Below, piece by piece: positions 48,084-59,854 of a DNA stretch of 64,000 nt. The DNA is from Filosporella fistucella. Lineage: Eukaryota > Ascomycota > Leotiomycetes > Helotiales. Numbering within the stretch: the first letter of the stretch is position 1; every line of letters starts with the position of its first letter. Position numbers and translations under genes: made by a program. Under the pieces are notes generated by a model. That model was not told the origin of the DNA. It saw only the letters and a program-made list of their open reading frames with translations, and did no database searches. The stretch is taken from contig JAQJZZ010000004.1 in the NCBI GenBank assembly GCA_030077755.1, positions 434,001 to 498,000 of the forward strand, read 5' to 3'.

Positions 48084-49913
48084 CTTGTTTTCGAGTAATT
48101 CTCTTCTCTGTATGTGTTTCGTGTTTGATGCAAAAGGCTTGCGTTGATGTTGATGATCAATATGTTGCGTCAAATCGAGAGGTGTTAGTGTTGATATATA
48201 GGTGGGGCGAGGCGGGGCGAGCACCCCGCTGGTTTGGCTAGACTAACTAGGGCACTTCCGTGGCGTCGGAAGAGCGAGGATGAGGTCTTCATGGCAGGAA
48301 AGCCCAACACCATAAATCTTCCAAATATACTCACACCCGAGACAATCTGATAAATTAAACTTGCTCGATCAATCGCCACTTTGATATGAAACGAGTTGAG
48401 ACGCGCCTGAAAACTTCACCCTTCACTTGGTCTTTGAGGTGCCACCGTATGAACGGCGATGACTAAAAGCTTACTTTACAGACGCCCACAAGCATTATAA
48501 AATTGTCTTGCATCGCAGGTCGAAGTGGCCGACCTAGCTGGTGGTTATATATGGTATAGACTGCTTGCTTTTGACCGAGGTTCGATTGAAACAAAATCGT
48601 GACGTTCTCGTGCTCGTCGACCCTCCAGCAACGTCGTTATCAATATATGATCTTGATTCTTGTATTTCAGTGTAATCAATTTTGTCCAGATATTTGTTGG
48701 ATGGCATAACTACCTGACAACTGCTTTCTCAGTTCCAGTCTTCCGATTACTTCAAGGACACGGATGATATCAAATCCCTGCAAGTGCCGCCGTTCTACCC
48801 CTCACTTCCCCATATAAGATACCAGTCAGTCTCAGCTATCGTCGATTGATGCCTTCAAATAGTGCAACTGGAGCTCTATAAAAGTATCTTATGCAGGAAT
48901 TCAGATGACATGTCTTTCGTACCAAACGATTGTAGACATATCCGGGTATTTGAAGCGCAGCGCCAACCGCGTTGCCGATGTGTCGAGAAACTTTCATGGA
49001 TTCCTAATGATTCAGAGTACATAACTCAGAGTAATATTCGCACTTCTAGAAGGAACTCCCACCTATAAGAACTTTGTTCTGGCTTTCAAATGGATTCAAG
49101 AGCATCCTCGAAGATTCAGAAGGACTCGCAAGTGTCTGATTTGAGTCGGGATCACACGTCAGTAGACAATTCTTTTGGTCCCGGCGTCAGACCAAGTACA
49201 CATGCTGCACGGATATCAAACAGCAATGAAGTTTACTTGCCAAATGATAGCATAAAATGATTTTTTACTTTCATCTGTCGACACGGACCAAACAGTCCAG
49301 CTATGTGGATTCAAGATGATGGATATAGCGAACACACAGACTTTGCCCTACCAATCTCCATTGAATATCTTCAGTTAGAACGAGTCTCGTGTTCCATAAT
49401 TAAATTTCGTATTCGATGTTTGTTGATCTGGTTGAATTGATTGTGCTCCGCTCTTCAGTGAGATTCGGATGGTATCATTTTGGTCATGGCGCGAGAAGAT
49501 TAATTAAGCAACGTACGGTGACTGAAATCTGCTTCTGATTAGACAAAAACATAACAAGTCAGATAACATAAGATTAGCCTTGCCTCTTGTACCTCTCGAT
49601 TTCAAATATTCAAACATGCAAACTGCGTTTCTACGACGAAATGCAAGTATGAATGCAGTTCAGTTCTATGTTCGTTGTATGAGCAAACTATCCACAATCC
49701 CCAGAGTTCTCACATGGAAGAGCTCAGGGTAATCATATAAAAAATTTCGTGAAGGTGAATAACTCTGAGTGTCAAAAGCAAAATTTTCTCGATAACATTC
49801 AAACAAACCTCAAACTGAGCTCGATTCCTACTTTTCTAACTTGATACCTCATATTATCAACCCCTTCTCAATCCTCCTTGGAAACATATCTCCGCTGACC
49901 TGAACCAAGAGCC
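48084..49913. other. Gene-poor region
   Basis: Promoter of the 2EXR-like gene at the left and the leader of the small Cys gene at the right (TATAAAA near 49737). No gene is supported between them. Confidence 0.45.
48193..48200 (-). promoter_or_regulatory. TATA-like element
   Basis: TATATATC on the minus strand, about 110 bases upstream of the preferred ATG at 48083. Confidence 0.45.
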
Positions 49914-50297
49914 ATGTGTCGCATCGACCGCACAGTATACAAATGCGGCCGCGCGTTCGCATTACTACACGAAAAATGCAATAGCTTCCTAGAGATCAAC
50001 AATAAACAAGGTCAATGCGAACACGCCCAATTTACTCCTATCCTATCATCCGAATATTGTCGTACGTGTACCGCGCCACTGGTACAAGAGCAGAGATGGA
50101 TAGAAGAGCTACACAAAAGGTGGGCTGTGCTAAAAGCAGAAGAGGAAATTGATCCACAGCGCATAGCAATGAACAAACGCCTAGAAATGCTTGATCGAGA
50201 AGAGGAGATAAACATGCACGTGGATCACCATCTTGCTCGGATATCCAAGACAATTCTTTTTGAGAGGAGAGATGTGAAAGGAACCAGGCAAAAATGA
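49914..50297 (+). CDS. Small MC-initiated Cys protein, 127 residues
   Basis: One exon. Six cysteines at residues 2, 11, 22, 35, 49 and 52 (MCRIDRTVYKC, HEKC, GQCEH, EYCRTC), then a charged helical tail (VQEQRWIEELHKRWAVL) with possible coiled coil. No signal peptide. Spacing of all six Cys equals that of the neighbour at 50640. Likely a zinc-binding intracellular protein of a lineage-specific family; function unknown. Confidence 0.68.
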   Translation: MCRIDRTVYKCGRAFALLHEKCNSFLEINNKQGQCEHAQFTPILSSEYCRTCTAPLVQEQRWIEELHKRWAVLKAEEEIDPQRIAMNKRLEMLDREEEINMHVDHHLARISKTILFERRDVKGTRQK

Positions 50298-50639
50298 TAC
50301 CTGAACGATGAGGAATTTAAACCGGAGGAAATGGGAGAATGGTCAACGCCTTGTGGGTTTTTAGCATGAATGAAAAGGAGGGTCAAACTTTCTAGACCAT
50401 GATTCTTGATCATGATTCGCTGATTATTAAGCCGATTGGTGACAGCCAGAGCTTCAGTACAGTCTCTCAACTCCTGTGAATGCAAATCAGCGAGCTCGAT
50501 TGTAGAGCCTGCTTGCATGTATCTAAATAAGCATCCAGTATTGACCTTCCCAAACTCTGCAAACCAAAAACCTCAACCACGATATTTCAAACCTTGAAAA
50601 GAAAGCAAGATATTCCAATTACCAACAGAAGCTTAAGTC
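50298..50639. other. Spacer between the paired Cys genes
   Basis: 342 bases; 3' flank and leader of the second gene, the latter AC-rich. No other signal. Confidence 0.5.
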
Positions 50640-50906
50640 ATGTGCGAAGTAGACCTAGTAACCTACTCCTGCACCCACGTCCAGACAGGGCGGTCATCCC
50701 ATTGTGATGATGCAGTAAACGAGGGTATTGCAGCAGAAGATTGCCCTGATGTTAGGTATTTCGTTGTGTCAGAGCGCGCATGCTGTTCTGTTTGCATGGT
50801 GGCACTGAGAGAAGAAGTGCAGTGGGCAGAGGATGCATACCAGAGAATGGAAGAATTGGAGGAGGTAGACAGACTCGCGATGCTGCAAGGAAGAAGTCAA
50901 CGATGA
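50640..50906 (+). CDS. Small MC-initiated Cys protein, 88 residues (paralogue)
   Basis: One exon. Cysteines at residues 2, 11, 22, 35, 49 and 52, plus Cys48 (MCEVDLVTYSC, SSHC, EDCPD, CCSVC). The following helix VALREEVQWAEDAYQRMEEL matches the position and character of the helix in the gene at 49914. The sequences otherwise differ, so this is an old tandem duplication. Function unknown. Confidence 0.68.
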   Translation: MCEVDLVTYSCTHVQTGRSSHCDDAVNEGIAAEDCPDVRYFVVSERACCSVCMVALREEVQWAEDAYQRMEELEEVDRLAMLQGRSQR

Positions 50907-52491
50907 CTTTATTTTCGTGTTGCGAGCAGGGATTGATTTCAGTGAGGGATTTTGCGTGCGGTGCGGAGGCTTTATTGATGGAGGGAAAGAAACTGAGGTT
51001 ACATGCACCCGTTAATAAATGTCATACATGAATTTCTAGATTTGACTTTCTTGGGTACTGTCATTTGACAGACCAAGTGCTTTCTTACGAACCCGAAAGC
51101 ATCAATTGCAGAAACATACCCAAGGATGGAACATCCTGTGCTTCCATTGTTTTCCCTCATGGACAATCTATTTCCGATTCGTCAAAATTACCTCGCTCTT
51201 GTTTCGTATCGCTCACAGGTATGACAAGTTGGCAAAGCAAAATGTGAGGTTCTTCCTCAGGCTTGCCCAGGTTCCCAGAATTCCTCAATGAAAGATAGGA
51301 CAAAATATACAGAGAAATAGCAACATCATACTTGTGCTTTATAAATGTCGCTGACAAGTAATGAGGCAGCGTGAGCGTTCGAAATATTTGTGGCAATGTT
51401 CCGCCTAAAAAGGCTGAAAAGGCAGACAATATTGAAATATGTCCCGAAATCGAGTTCATAACCAGAAAATAGTTTACCCAAGAGCGGAAAAAGAATGAAG
51501 ACAAATCGGCTTGGAATTTGTCCATGTGGTACTTACTTGAGGTCTCTCGCAGTTTGCCTCCCATCACTCGTAGTAGCTGTATTGAGAATAGAAATTCCAT
51601 TCACTACGTAATGCTCTACCTTAGCATTCCCTTCCATTGCCCCAAATTTTGTGGCGCAGGATACGAAGTCATGATCTCGACGTCCATAACCACCCTTCTT
51701 TGCAACATAGGGCCATCACCAAAACATACCTCCCGCTAGGACGAATCACTTTCCTCTCTAATGATCCCTCTCTAGCACAAATTTGATAAAACCTATAAAT
51801 CTATAAATCGATCAAGGACCAATACTGATGGATCAACTCATATATATGAAATCTGTCTGACGACGAATGATGCATTGGTATCGGGTGGTTGAATATTGAG
51901 GTTCAAACACATGAGAGCCAGTGAAATAAATTTGATGGATTTGTATTGTCGGTCAGTAACTCTACTAGAATAGAATAGGAGTATGTGACAACTGACATGT
52001 CGCATACTTCTCGAGTACTAGATGCTTTCAATGAAGCAACACCCGATCGGCGAGCGCGATCATAAAACAGCTGTCTCACTCATAATAACCCATCCAACAC
52101 GAATACCCAAGAAACGCCCTGGCAACAATTGGCAGCTGATTTTTTCCTCAGCTCAAACCTGAGAATCGTTGAACGTTGATAGAAGAGTCAACCTTTGACA
52201 TATATTATGGCTCTGGCAGTTGGCTATCTGGGATTTCATTGTTTCGGCTTTGTTCTCGAACGCCAAATATCGAGGTCGGCTGTGTTGTTGATAATATCCA
52301 GTGTCGTGCTATCAAAATCTGCAACTTCATTGATGCTAAGCTGCCTTCTTAGCCTTCCTGCCTCGTGGGCAGTTGATGGACCGACCAAGGTCCCGAAATC
52401 TTTTTCGTGGATATCATAGGTCTACCTATATCCTTGCCTCTGATGACTGGCACCAATATCATTGAATGTAACATATTTTTGGGCTTCCTGA
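50907..52491. other. Gene-poor region
   Basis: A minus-strand frame at 51157-51600 has hydrophobic segments but no start context, and splice trials upstream (51700 to 51540) gave stops. I do not support a gene. Confidence 0.4.
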
Positions 52492-53400
52492 TCATAGAAT
52501 CGGCTTGGTATCCCATCCATTTGGTCTCTTCGATCCTTTCGCTGGACGTTTCGATACACGGGGGACTGGAATACCTGGTTTGCGCTTTCTATTCGGCGTT
52601 GGTTCCGCAACCACTTTGACCTCATTATCAGCAGCCTCGCGCGTGGTTCGTAGCCATACAATGACATCATATTTTTTCGAGGATCCTTGATATCCCATCG
52701 CTTTTGCCTTGTTGACCAAGTCGATACCGTCACCAAGCCACCATTCTTTCTCTCTGGCACTCTTTAAAACCTCCCAACTTGCATTCCAGTTCGCCATGGC
52801 AGATATGGATTTTGATGGAAGCTTTCCATGGCTGTCCTTGAGTAATTGGTAGGATCTTTGCATTGACAGCTTCAGCAAATCCGCGGCTGCCCATTTGTTG
52901 TACTCCTTCTCGACGGCGTCAATCTTCATTTGTAGATCCGGATCAGATGTGCGAAGAATAGCTTCGGGATGTGATATCGCCCCTGTAGAACGCACCACAG
53001 GACCTGCTTCGAGAGATGCATTATCTGTCGCTATTGTAGACGGTGCAACGTATGGTACAATGCCTGCATTTTCACACAGCCACCGGATTATTCGAATTCG
53101 TCCAGATTTCCTGCTCTCACTACCTTTCTTCCCAAACCCTTCCTCCTTTGCATGTTTGTATAATTCTTCGAAACTCATAGCCCACCATGTTGTCTCTTGG
53201 GGAGTCATCTGAGCGCGCGGAGCTTCTTGGCCATCTTGGTCTGCGGAGACCACGAGTGGCTCTGGTGTTCCATCGTGTGTAATTTGTTCATCTGCCATGT
53301 GATTCCTACGCACATTGATTATGCTGCTTTCAATTTCATTTTCTCCGGAGACACGGCTGCGTGTGGCTGAACGATCTTCCTGCTGCGTCCTTCGTGGCAT
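52492..53400 (-). CDS. Basic protein with two SAP-like segments, 302 residues
   Basis: One exon starting MPRRTQQEDRSATRSR. Two segments resemble each other: ELYKHAKEEGF with RIRIIRWLCEN (about residues 76-112), and DLVNKAKAMGYQGSSKKYDV with IVWLRTT (about 227-253). This helix, Gly, helix pattern recalls SAP/HeH DNA-binding motifs. The ends are basic (KRKPGIPVPRVSKRPAKG), like a nuclear localisation region. No membrane segment. Possible nuclear DNA-associated protein; I do not recognise the family and the SAP comparison is weak. Confidence 0.6.
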   Translation of the reverse strand: MPRRTQQEDRSATRSRVSGENEIESSIINVRRNHMADEQITHDGTPEPLVVSADQDGQEAPRAQMTPQETTWWAMSFEELYKHAKEEGFGKKGSESRKSGRIRIIRWLCENAGIVPYVAPSTIATDNASLEAGPVVRSTGAISHPEAILRTSDPDLQMKIDAVEKEYNKWAAADLLKLSMQRSYQLLKDSHGKLPSKSISAMANWNASWEVLKSAREKEWWLGDGIDLVNKAKAMGYQGSSKKYDVIVWLRTTREAADNEVKVVAEPTPNRKRKPGIPVPRVSKRPAKGSKRPNGWDTKPIL

Positions 53401-54190
53401 GACTTACGGATTGGGTCCGCAGACCCGCGAGGGAATCTTCGAGTCTTAAAGTTTCACCGCAATGCGAAGGTGGGTGTGGTTTCTGCTGCTATGAACGATA
53501 TGTGCGTTGAAGAACGTAGAAAGCCTTGCACTTGAAGCTATAATTTTATCATTTCAAGGACATAGCTTAGTCAGCACCCCACATCTCGCAAGTCCGGCTC
53601 TCTCGCTTGGAAAAGGGGGCGGGGTAGAGGATTCCATCCCTGGATTACAGCTATATGAGGCTTTCGAGGTAGAAATCACGGCGCGACTAGTTTGATCTCT
53701 CCAGTGGTCTATATCAGTCTTTTTAAATATGAAATGACTCTTATAACATGAGAGCTATTCAGATAAGGCTTCAAGTAAATGCCAAGAAAATCAAGATTCC
53801 CCCTCAACATGATTCTGCTCGCGACTGGATATCATTTCCCTTGTCAAGTTACAGAGCTGCTACACAGCGCGAATCGTTTCATTGCCAAAAATAATAACTC
53901 GGAAAATGATCACTCATTAGGACATTCAACGCACAGGCTTTGTGAATATCGATGTGATTCCTTGCATTTGCGATGCCATGAATCAATTTTGGGCACTGTG
54001 GTCTGTTGTCCGTGAATATGATTTCATTTCTAGCAGGTACTCCCAAAGTATTTAAGCTCCCAGCTTTCTTCCTTAAACTTGTTCCTCACCATCAGCATCT
54101 TCATTCCCAGCTTCAAAGCATATTTAAGGCATCGAAAGCATCAGAACAACATCCAAAACTCTTCAAAATATCAATAGAGCAACGTTCAAG
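53401..54190. other. Intergenic region between divergent genes
   Basis: Contains leaders of both genes; nothing else clear. Confidence 0.5.
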
Positions 54191-54466
54191 ATGAACAGCA
54201 GAACTACTGAAACAACTCTTTCCACATCCATGGCATCCGATTTCCCCGACAATGACCTTACTATTGGCAGCACTACCATGTGCCTTAGAGGAGGGGGAGA
54301 TGATGACGATGACAGTGGCTATGATGGAGACGATGACCGATATAGCGATGATAGCGACGACTCGTCTTCAGATGATGATATTGGAGACGATGGCGACGAT
54401 GGCAGAAAGTGGCCAGACATGGACAGAGACTACTGGGACAACAGTGATGCTGATGAGAGCTCTTAA
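54191..54466 (+). CDS. Small acidic Asp/Ser-rich protein, 91 residues
   Basis: A single exon starting MNSRTTETTLSTSMASDF. Residues 35-91 are dominated by Asp, Ser and Gly (GGGDDDDDSGYDGDDD, DSDDSSSDDDIGDDGDD). It ends WPDMDRDYWDNSDADESS. No signal peptide. Intrinsically disordered. It could be a small chaperone-like or calcium-binding protein, but composition alone cannot decide. It might be non-coding low complexity, although the leader is AC-rich and a start lies in good context. Confidence 0.45.
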   Translation: MNSRTTETTLSTSMASDFPDNDLTIGSTTMCLRGGGDDDDDSGYDGDDDRYSDDSDDSSSDDDIGDDGDDGRKWPDMDRDYWDNSDADESS

Positions 54467-55356
54467 GTGTGTTCATGGATCATTAGCAAAAGATTGGTGG
54501 CCCTCGGGAGGACGCTTGGTATAATACCAAGGATAAGTGAGAGTAGGAAGTGAGTGATTGACTGGGAGGAGCTGTTAGAGAGAACTCATCCTACTGACTC
54601 TTGGGTCATCTGACCTTAACAGCAGGTAGCAACAACACATGGTTTTCAGAATTTTATCCTGTGATTGCAATTCTGTGAATTGCCATGATCATCTGCTTGG
54701 AGAACATGTTCTCAGATATGTCACTCCAGGATCAATTTGCCTCTACATTTGCGCCGCAAGGTGATATGTTACTGTCATGATACCGAGAGCAAAGTTCTCT
54801 AGCTTATAGCGGAATGCTTCAAATACTTGAGGCTGAACTGCGCCCCCTGAGCCTTCATAATCACACAAGGCGAACTTCTGTGTTATTATCTGCTATTTTG
54901 AATGGTATATCAAAAGTTCTTGTGATATTAGTGCTATAGTGGTTAAGGTGTGAACATGAGCTCCGTTAGCTTAGTCTGTATATGGATATTAAATTCTGTA
55001 ACGATTCAACAGTCCTGAGTGAATTTGATGATAGAAGGTGCTTGACCAGTAAATACCACTAGTAAGTTCAGATTTAATTATTGGTCAATTTCAATCGGCA
55101 ACACTAGTATTCAAGGACACTCTCACCCTTCCACAAGTACATTTTACAACTTCAACCACAACACACTCGACATCCAAGTGAGTGTCCCCCAAGCACTTGA
55201 TCATTAACCCCAATCGCACACCAATTCAAATGTAAGTGCTCATCCTCTATCCTCCCTTACTTGTTGCTCTTTCTAGGGCAACTTCCCACATGCTAATTTC
55301 TCCCGCTACAGCTCTACGTCCAATTTATCTCCCACCGAATTGGCCCGAAAGGAGCC
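54467..55356. other. Gene-poor region
   Basis: No supported gene. An AC-rich stretch before 55357 may be the leader of the former gene. Confidence 0.5.
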
Positions 55357-56843
55357 ATGGAGGGCTATTCTTTCCAAAGAAAGAGAAAAGATTATAAGAG
55401 AGCCGTTCTGGAAACCCCAGAATCTCTTCGTGTCAGGGCAGTTGCCGTGCAACGAGCATGTGAAGCCGAACAGCGAAGAGTGGAAGCCGAAGCTGCAGCT
55501 GCTGCAGCAGAAGAGGCCTGAATTTTCAAAGGGCTTGAATCGAAGAACATTCTGAAGAAATTGCCCCGCGGTAAGTCTATCTGAATCTTATTCTTTGAGA
55601 TACGTAACTAACACGGGTCAATAGACATTCGAGACCTTATCTGGCGATTGCTTTTCTAGCGCTCCGTTACTCTTATGCCTGGCCGTCGATACCACACTTA
55701 TTTTAGCGAGCGAAAAATCGGTCACCAGATATATTGGCAAACTTTAAACTCTGGCTCCCGATACAAATACCAATACTACAAATTGCCTCGAAAATTCATC
55801 GATGGATCTCCAGGAGCACGTTGGTAATGGGATTACGGGCCTTTGATGAAAACACGAACCGAAGATGAGTTTAACATTGCTATCATCTCAAGCCCAACCT
55901 CGAAGCAAAAGGATCTCATCGCCGAGTGTGTTACGTCGTTGCCACTGACACACAATTGCCATGAATTTGGTGTGCAAGTAGGATGTAAGGCATTCAACGA
56001 GGTCTTCCCAACGAGGGCGTATACCAGATTATTAACCGTGTCCGAGTTAAAATCGCAAAATTTGAGGCTGCCGGACTGTTGCGTGTCTGCAAAAAGATCT
56101 CTAAGGAATGTACTGAGATTCTCTACGGCGCCAATCGCTTCGCGTTTCTTACCACATATCAGCGGTACGGAGAAGAGCCCCATTACATTCACAGGGTGGG
56201 CGAACTCGATCAGTATTCACATTGGATTCCTGGTTTCGTGAAGAAGAGCGGAGCCAGATAAATTCAACAAAAGATTCCCCAAAGCATTGATAGGATCTTT
56301 GACCAAGGTGCTTTCTGCCCCGAGTTCGTTTTTCGAAACACTATGTTAGTGTTCTTCCATCGAATCGGTCGAACCAACACCTCATTCATCACCAAGATCG
56401 AAATCGGAGGTCGAATGCTCACTACTTCGGAGGATGATGACACTGCTTCACCTGAACACCAGCTGGGCTTTGGCAGAGTTCTCCCGATCCTGACCGGGGT
56501 TCTGAAAAACGCTTGCCCAAGTCTTCGATCATTAACTCTGGATGTGGAAGATTCCCTCGGCAATGAAAATAAGTATTGGGGACGTTGGGATAATGACATT
56601 CGCAATTGACAGCGTAAAACTGATGATGCGCGCATTAACGAGGTTGTTCAGAAGGTTGTTGATGACTTGCAAACTTTGGCTGTCCTTCAACTTTGGGGAG
56701 TCAAGTCGTTTCAAAATAATCCGGATCGAGAGGACTTGAACTGGAGATACTCCGATGAATAGGGAACTGCCGCCAAATGGATTAATGTCATAGAGGAGCG
56801 AACCAATCAGCGGGAACGTCAGGAAGCATTGAAGAGACTTTAG
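55357..56843 (+). pseudogene. Decayed 2EXR-like gene, copy A
   Basis: From ATG 55357 the frame reads MEGYSFQRKRKDYKRAVLE, then an Ala/Glu-rich helix. It then meets TGA at 55519-55521, and after an intron (55571-55624) TAG at 55657-55659. Homology to copy B continues beyond both stops: NILKKLPRDIRDLIWRLLF here against NILHKLSLDIRQLIWRYLF there; LLRVCKKISKECTEILYG against LLRVCKQIHNECAQILYG; LAVLQLWGVKSFQ against LEVLQLGGYKAFK. Further stops and frame changes occur after 55830. The ILYG element and IRxLIW motif place it in the 2EXR-like family. The CGA-to-TGA type of change fits C-to-T decay. Confidence 0.72.
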
Positions 56844-57711
56844 GCATCTCAGGTCTAGCTTATGGCGGCTAAGTTGGATAGACCTAACTTACCATTTCCA
56901 TTAATGGCGATTGGGAGTAGATCTTGAAGAAGGTTGGTCTATAGCTGGGTACCCAGGTGTGATACTATCTTTGATAGTTTTGTCAAGCATAGTCGTGCTT
57001 TTTTTTCAGGATATTATTTTAGTGGTTTCTAATTCCAACTTCCTTCAGTGATGCATAGTGAATTTCCGCAATTATTCAAACTTTAAATTCCAGAGGCTCG
57101 GGAAACTGGGTCTTTTCATACATATCTACTCACAACACAAGGCCAAATATTTTGTCCAATATTGCCAATTGCCAAACTTTGGTATGATCCAATAGGAACA
57201 CGACAATTGGAGGCAAACTCATTAGCGAACCCCAGATAACAGAAACCAGACCCTAATATTATTATCGTCTCGGACTAAAGCAAATGGGGCTTTGTACAGC
57301 CCTGAATATTATCAAGTGTTCCTCAGCCGAACCTGTCTCTTCAATTTTACCCGCCATGAAGGTTCGACAAAATTTTATATATTAATCAAATTCATTAGTT
57401 TTTTTGTACTCCAAGTAAATTTAATCAGATCCGCGTTAGTAGGAGTCTGGCAGAGTAGGGGTGAATATGTTCAGATATTAGTGGCCCGAGTAGAGTATTT
57501 ATACCTTTTCCCTACTCCGCAACCTCTCCAACTACAAACACCACATCCAACAACGTCATACCCAAAATCGATACTCCAACCACACGATTGTACTTTATCC
57601 TGTTGACACACTATCTTGCACATTCATCTTCAAACTCAACAAATCTGGCACTGCTCTACATCACATCAAGACCGCTCAACACTACCTTCTGACCGCTTCT
57701 ATCTTTAACCC
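56844..57711. other. Spacer between the two decayed copies
   Basis: AT-rich DNA with no gene. The last 200 bases resemble a leader (AC-rich, TATTTATACC near 57496). Confidence 0.5.
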
Positions 57712-58989
57712 ATGGCTAACAACCGGCCGGTAGCTATGGACTATCGTCGAGCGCTTTTGATGACTCCTGCAAACTTGCAAGCAAGGGAGAATTCTCGTCT
57801 CGCTGAGGAGTTCCGAGTTACTAGAGCCATCGAAGCTGAGACAGCACGTCAGGCTGCAGAAGATCTTCGAGTTTTTCCGGAACTTGAGGCGAAGAACATT
57901 TTGCATAAACTCTCTCTTGGTATGTTCATTCGACTCTGTCTTCGAACCCCATGTCACATTCGTGTTGTCACATACTAATCGTTCGTCTCAGATATCCGTC
58001 AATTGATTTGGAGATACCTCTTTTCCCGCAAAGCTACTGTCTTGCCTGGATCCCGGTATTCCGTCTCCCAAGCAAGAAGCAGGTTCCAATGTGAGACTCG
58101 AGTTTATAAGTATCAATGGAACGAATTTTCACAATCTGTAGGTGAAGGATACAGAGCGGTTTACTCGAGAACTCGATAACATGTGTAGTCACCGACCCGA
58201 CATCTTCTCAATCCGAGTCGCTTACCGTTGGAAAAGACAAAATTCCATTGACTTATAGTTGCAGCGACTTGGGAGCTCAGGTGGGCTGCTTTGCTGTCCA
58301 GCGAGGTGTGGTTGGTGAAGCAGGAATTCAAATCATCAATCTTATCAAGTTTACGGTCCCGAAGTTTGACAATATCAAGCTGTTACGAGTTTGCAAGCAA
58401 ATTCATAACGAATGTGCTCAAATCCTATACGGAGAAAACAAGTTTGCATTTCTGGCAGGTCATGAGAAAGGATGCCCTGCCCATTGGGAAGATGCTGACC
58501 CCCCAAACGAGCTAGACCACGTACCCCATTGGATCCCAGAACTCCGAATAAAGCACGGCTGGCCTCAAAGCGAGAACCGAGCCACTCTTAACATCAATGG
58601 AATGTTTGAGCCTGATATATCTACAACACAGTACTCAAACGTATATGTTTTCGCCTTCGAAGCCTTACCCTCAACATGGACGACAACTGGGAGAATAATG
58701 AAGATTATCGGTGAGACAACAACGTTCAAAATGAAGCCGGCAAAACAGACGAGAGACGAGAATCGATGAGATAATCGCAAAAATGGTAAAGGAGCTGAAG
58801 TAGCTGGAGGTTTTACAATTGGGTGGATACAAGGCATTCAAGAAGTTGGAAACCGATAAAGAATGGAAATATAAGGACTTTTGGGGCAAATCAGCTCGTT
58901 GGATGAAATTCGTCGAAGAACGCGCTGAGAAGCGGGAACTGGAGATTCAGATCAAGAAATTGAAACAGCTCCAAAATTCTAAAGCATGA
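57712..58989 (+). pseudogene. Decayed 2EXR-like gene, copy B
   Basis: Exon 57712-57919 encodes MANNRPVAMDYRRALLMTP and an Ala/Glu-rich helix. A clean 72-base intron joins to 57992 and gives DIRQLIWRYLFSRKATVLPG. The frame ends at SRTR about 58180, then continues one base off as ITCVVTDPTSSQSESLTV and TYSCSDLGAQVGCFAVQRG up to 58769. It shifts again, meets TAG at 58801-58803, and runs to TGA 58987-58989 (KKLKQLQNSKA). The breaks align with continuous homology to copy A, so they are lesions rather than introns; a 32-base intron would be too short. The first two-exon part could still be expressed as a short protein. Confidence 0.68.
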
Positions 58990-59854
58990 ACAGTATCCGG
59001 CGTTTTGACACATGCAACTTTATGCTTGCGTTTGTGTTTTTTGGAATGATGATGGTGGGGTAGGTAACGAATACAGTTGAGGAAGGAACGGCAAGGTGCA
59101 ATTATTCTAAGAGATAGTCTGGAATAGCCTGACATTCAACCTCTCTTCATAGAGTATGAAACGTAATGGTGATAACACACTTCCAATTTCCCTGTAAAAA
59201 TCAGAACCCTGTGAGAATCTGTTATCCCTGTGCTCTGGTACTATGATACCTCTTCTGCCCGCTCTCTGCTAGGCTGTGGGATTCCATCAAAAATTCTGAA
59301 ACATTGTTGAGATTATTATGATGACTTCTTTCGAGATAGTTTAAATAGGAAAAAATAATCAGCTAGCATTCTGATATGTTTGAATATTATATCTGCTGCG
59401 ATCTTACCAGGTGTTATACCTACTCCAATTACCCTGCACTTTTAAAACTATCCCGTGTTCGCATGTATTTAAATCATATTTGACTCAGACAGTTTCGCGA
59501 TCGTAACCTGATTCCTTTTTTATATCAAGAATATCAGCGATAAAAATGAATGATGAGTCAACAATATCAATTTCTACAGCGGGAGTAAAACAAAAATTGC
59601 ACAACTTCTCGCTCAAGCAAGTAAGAACAAGTACCCAGCTCACAGTGACTCGTCTGGCAGAATTGAAGATCGCAGTTGCAAGCTAGATTGATGAATGATG
59701 ATCTGATAAAATCTGGGTATCACTCGCTCTTGAATCTCTTAATTGACATTACATATGATCCTCCATTCCAAACCACTTTCTTGACGCCCGCTCAAAACGA
59801 AAACCCCGGGGTAATAGCAACCTAAAAATATCTCCATTCATGCTCCTTCACCCT
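58990..59854. other. Intergenic region
   Basis: AT-rich convergent spacer; nothing recognisable. Confidence 0.5.

Noticed and set aside
48084..48224. 47-residue upstream extension of the 2EXR-like gene
   Set aside because: A TATA-like element lies inside it, so it is more likely promoter and leader.
51157..51600. 147-residue minus-strand frame with hydrophobic segments
   Set aside because: No start context; splice trials with upstream sequence gave stops; no family resemblance.
58150..58182. 32-base GTAGGT...GAG intron that would restore frame in copy B
   Set aside because: Too short for a spliceosomal intron here (others are at least 43 bases); a lesion is more likely.
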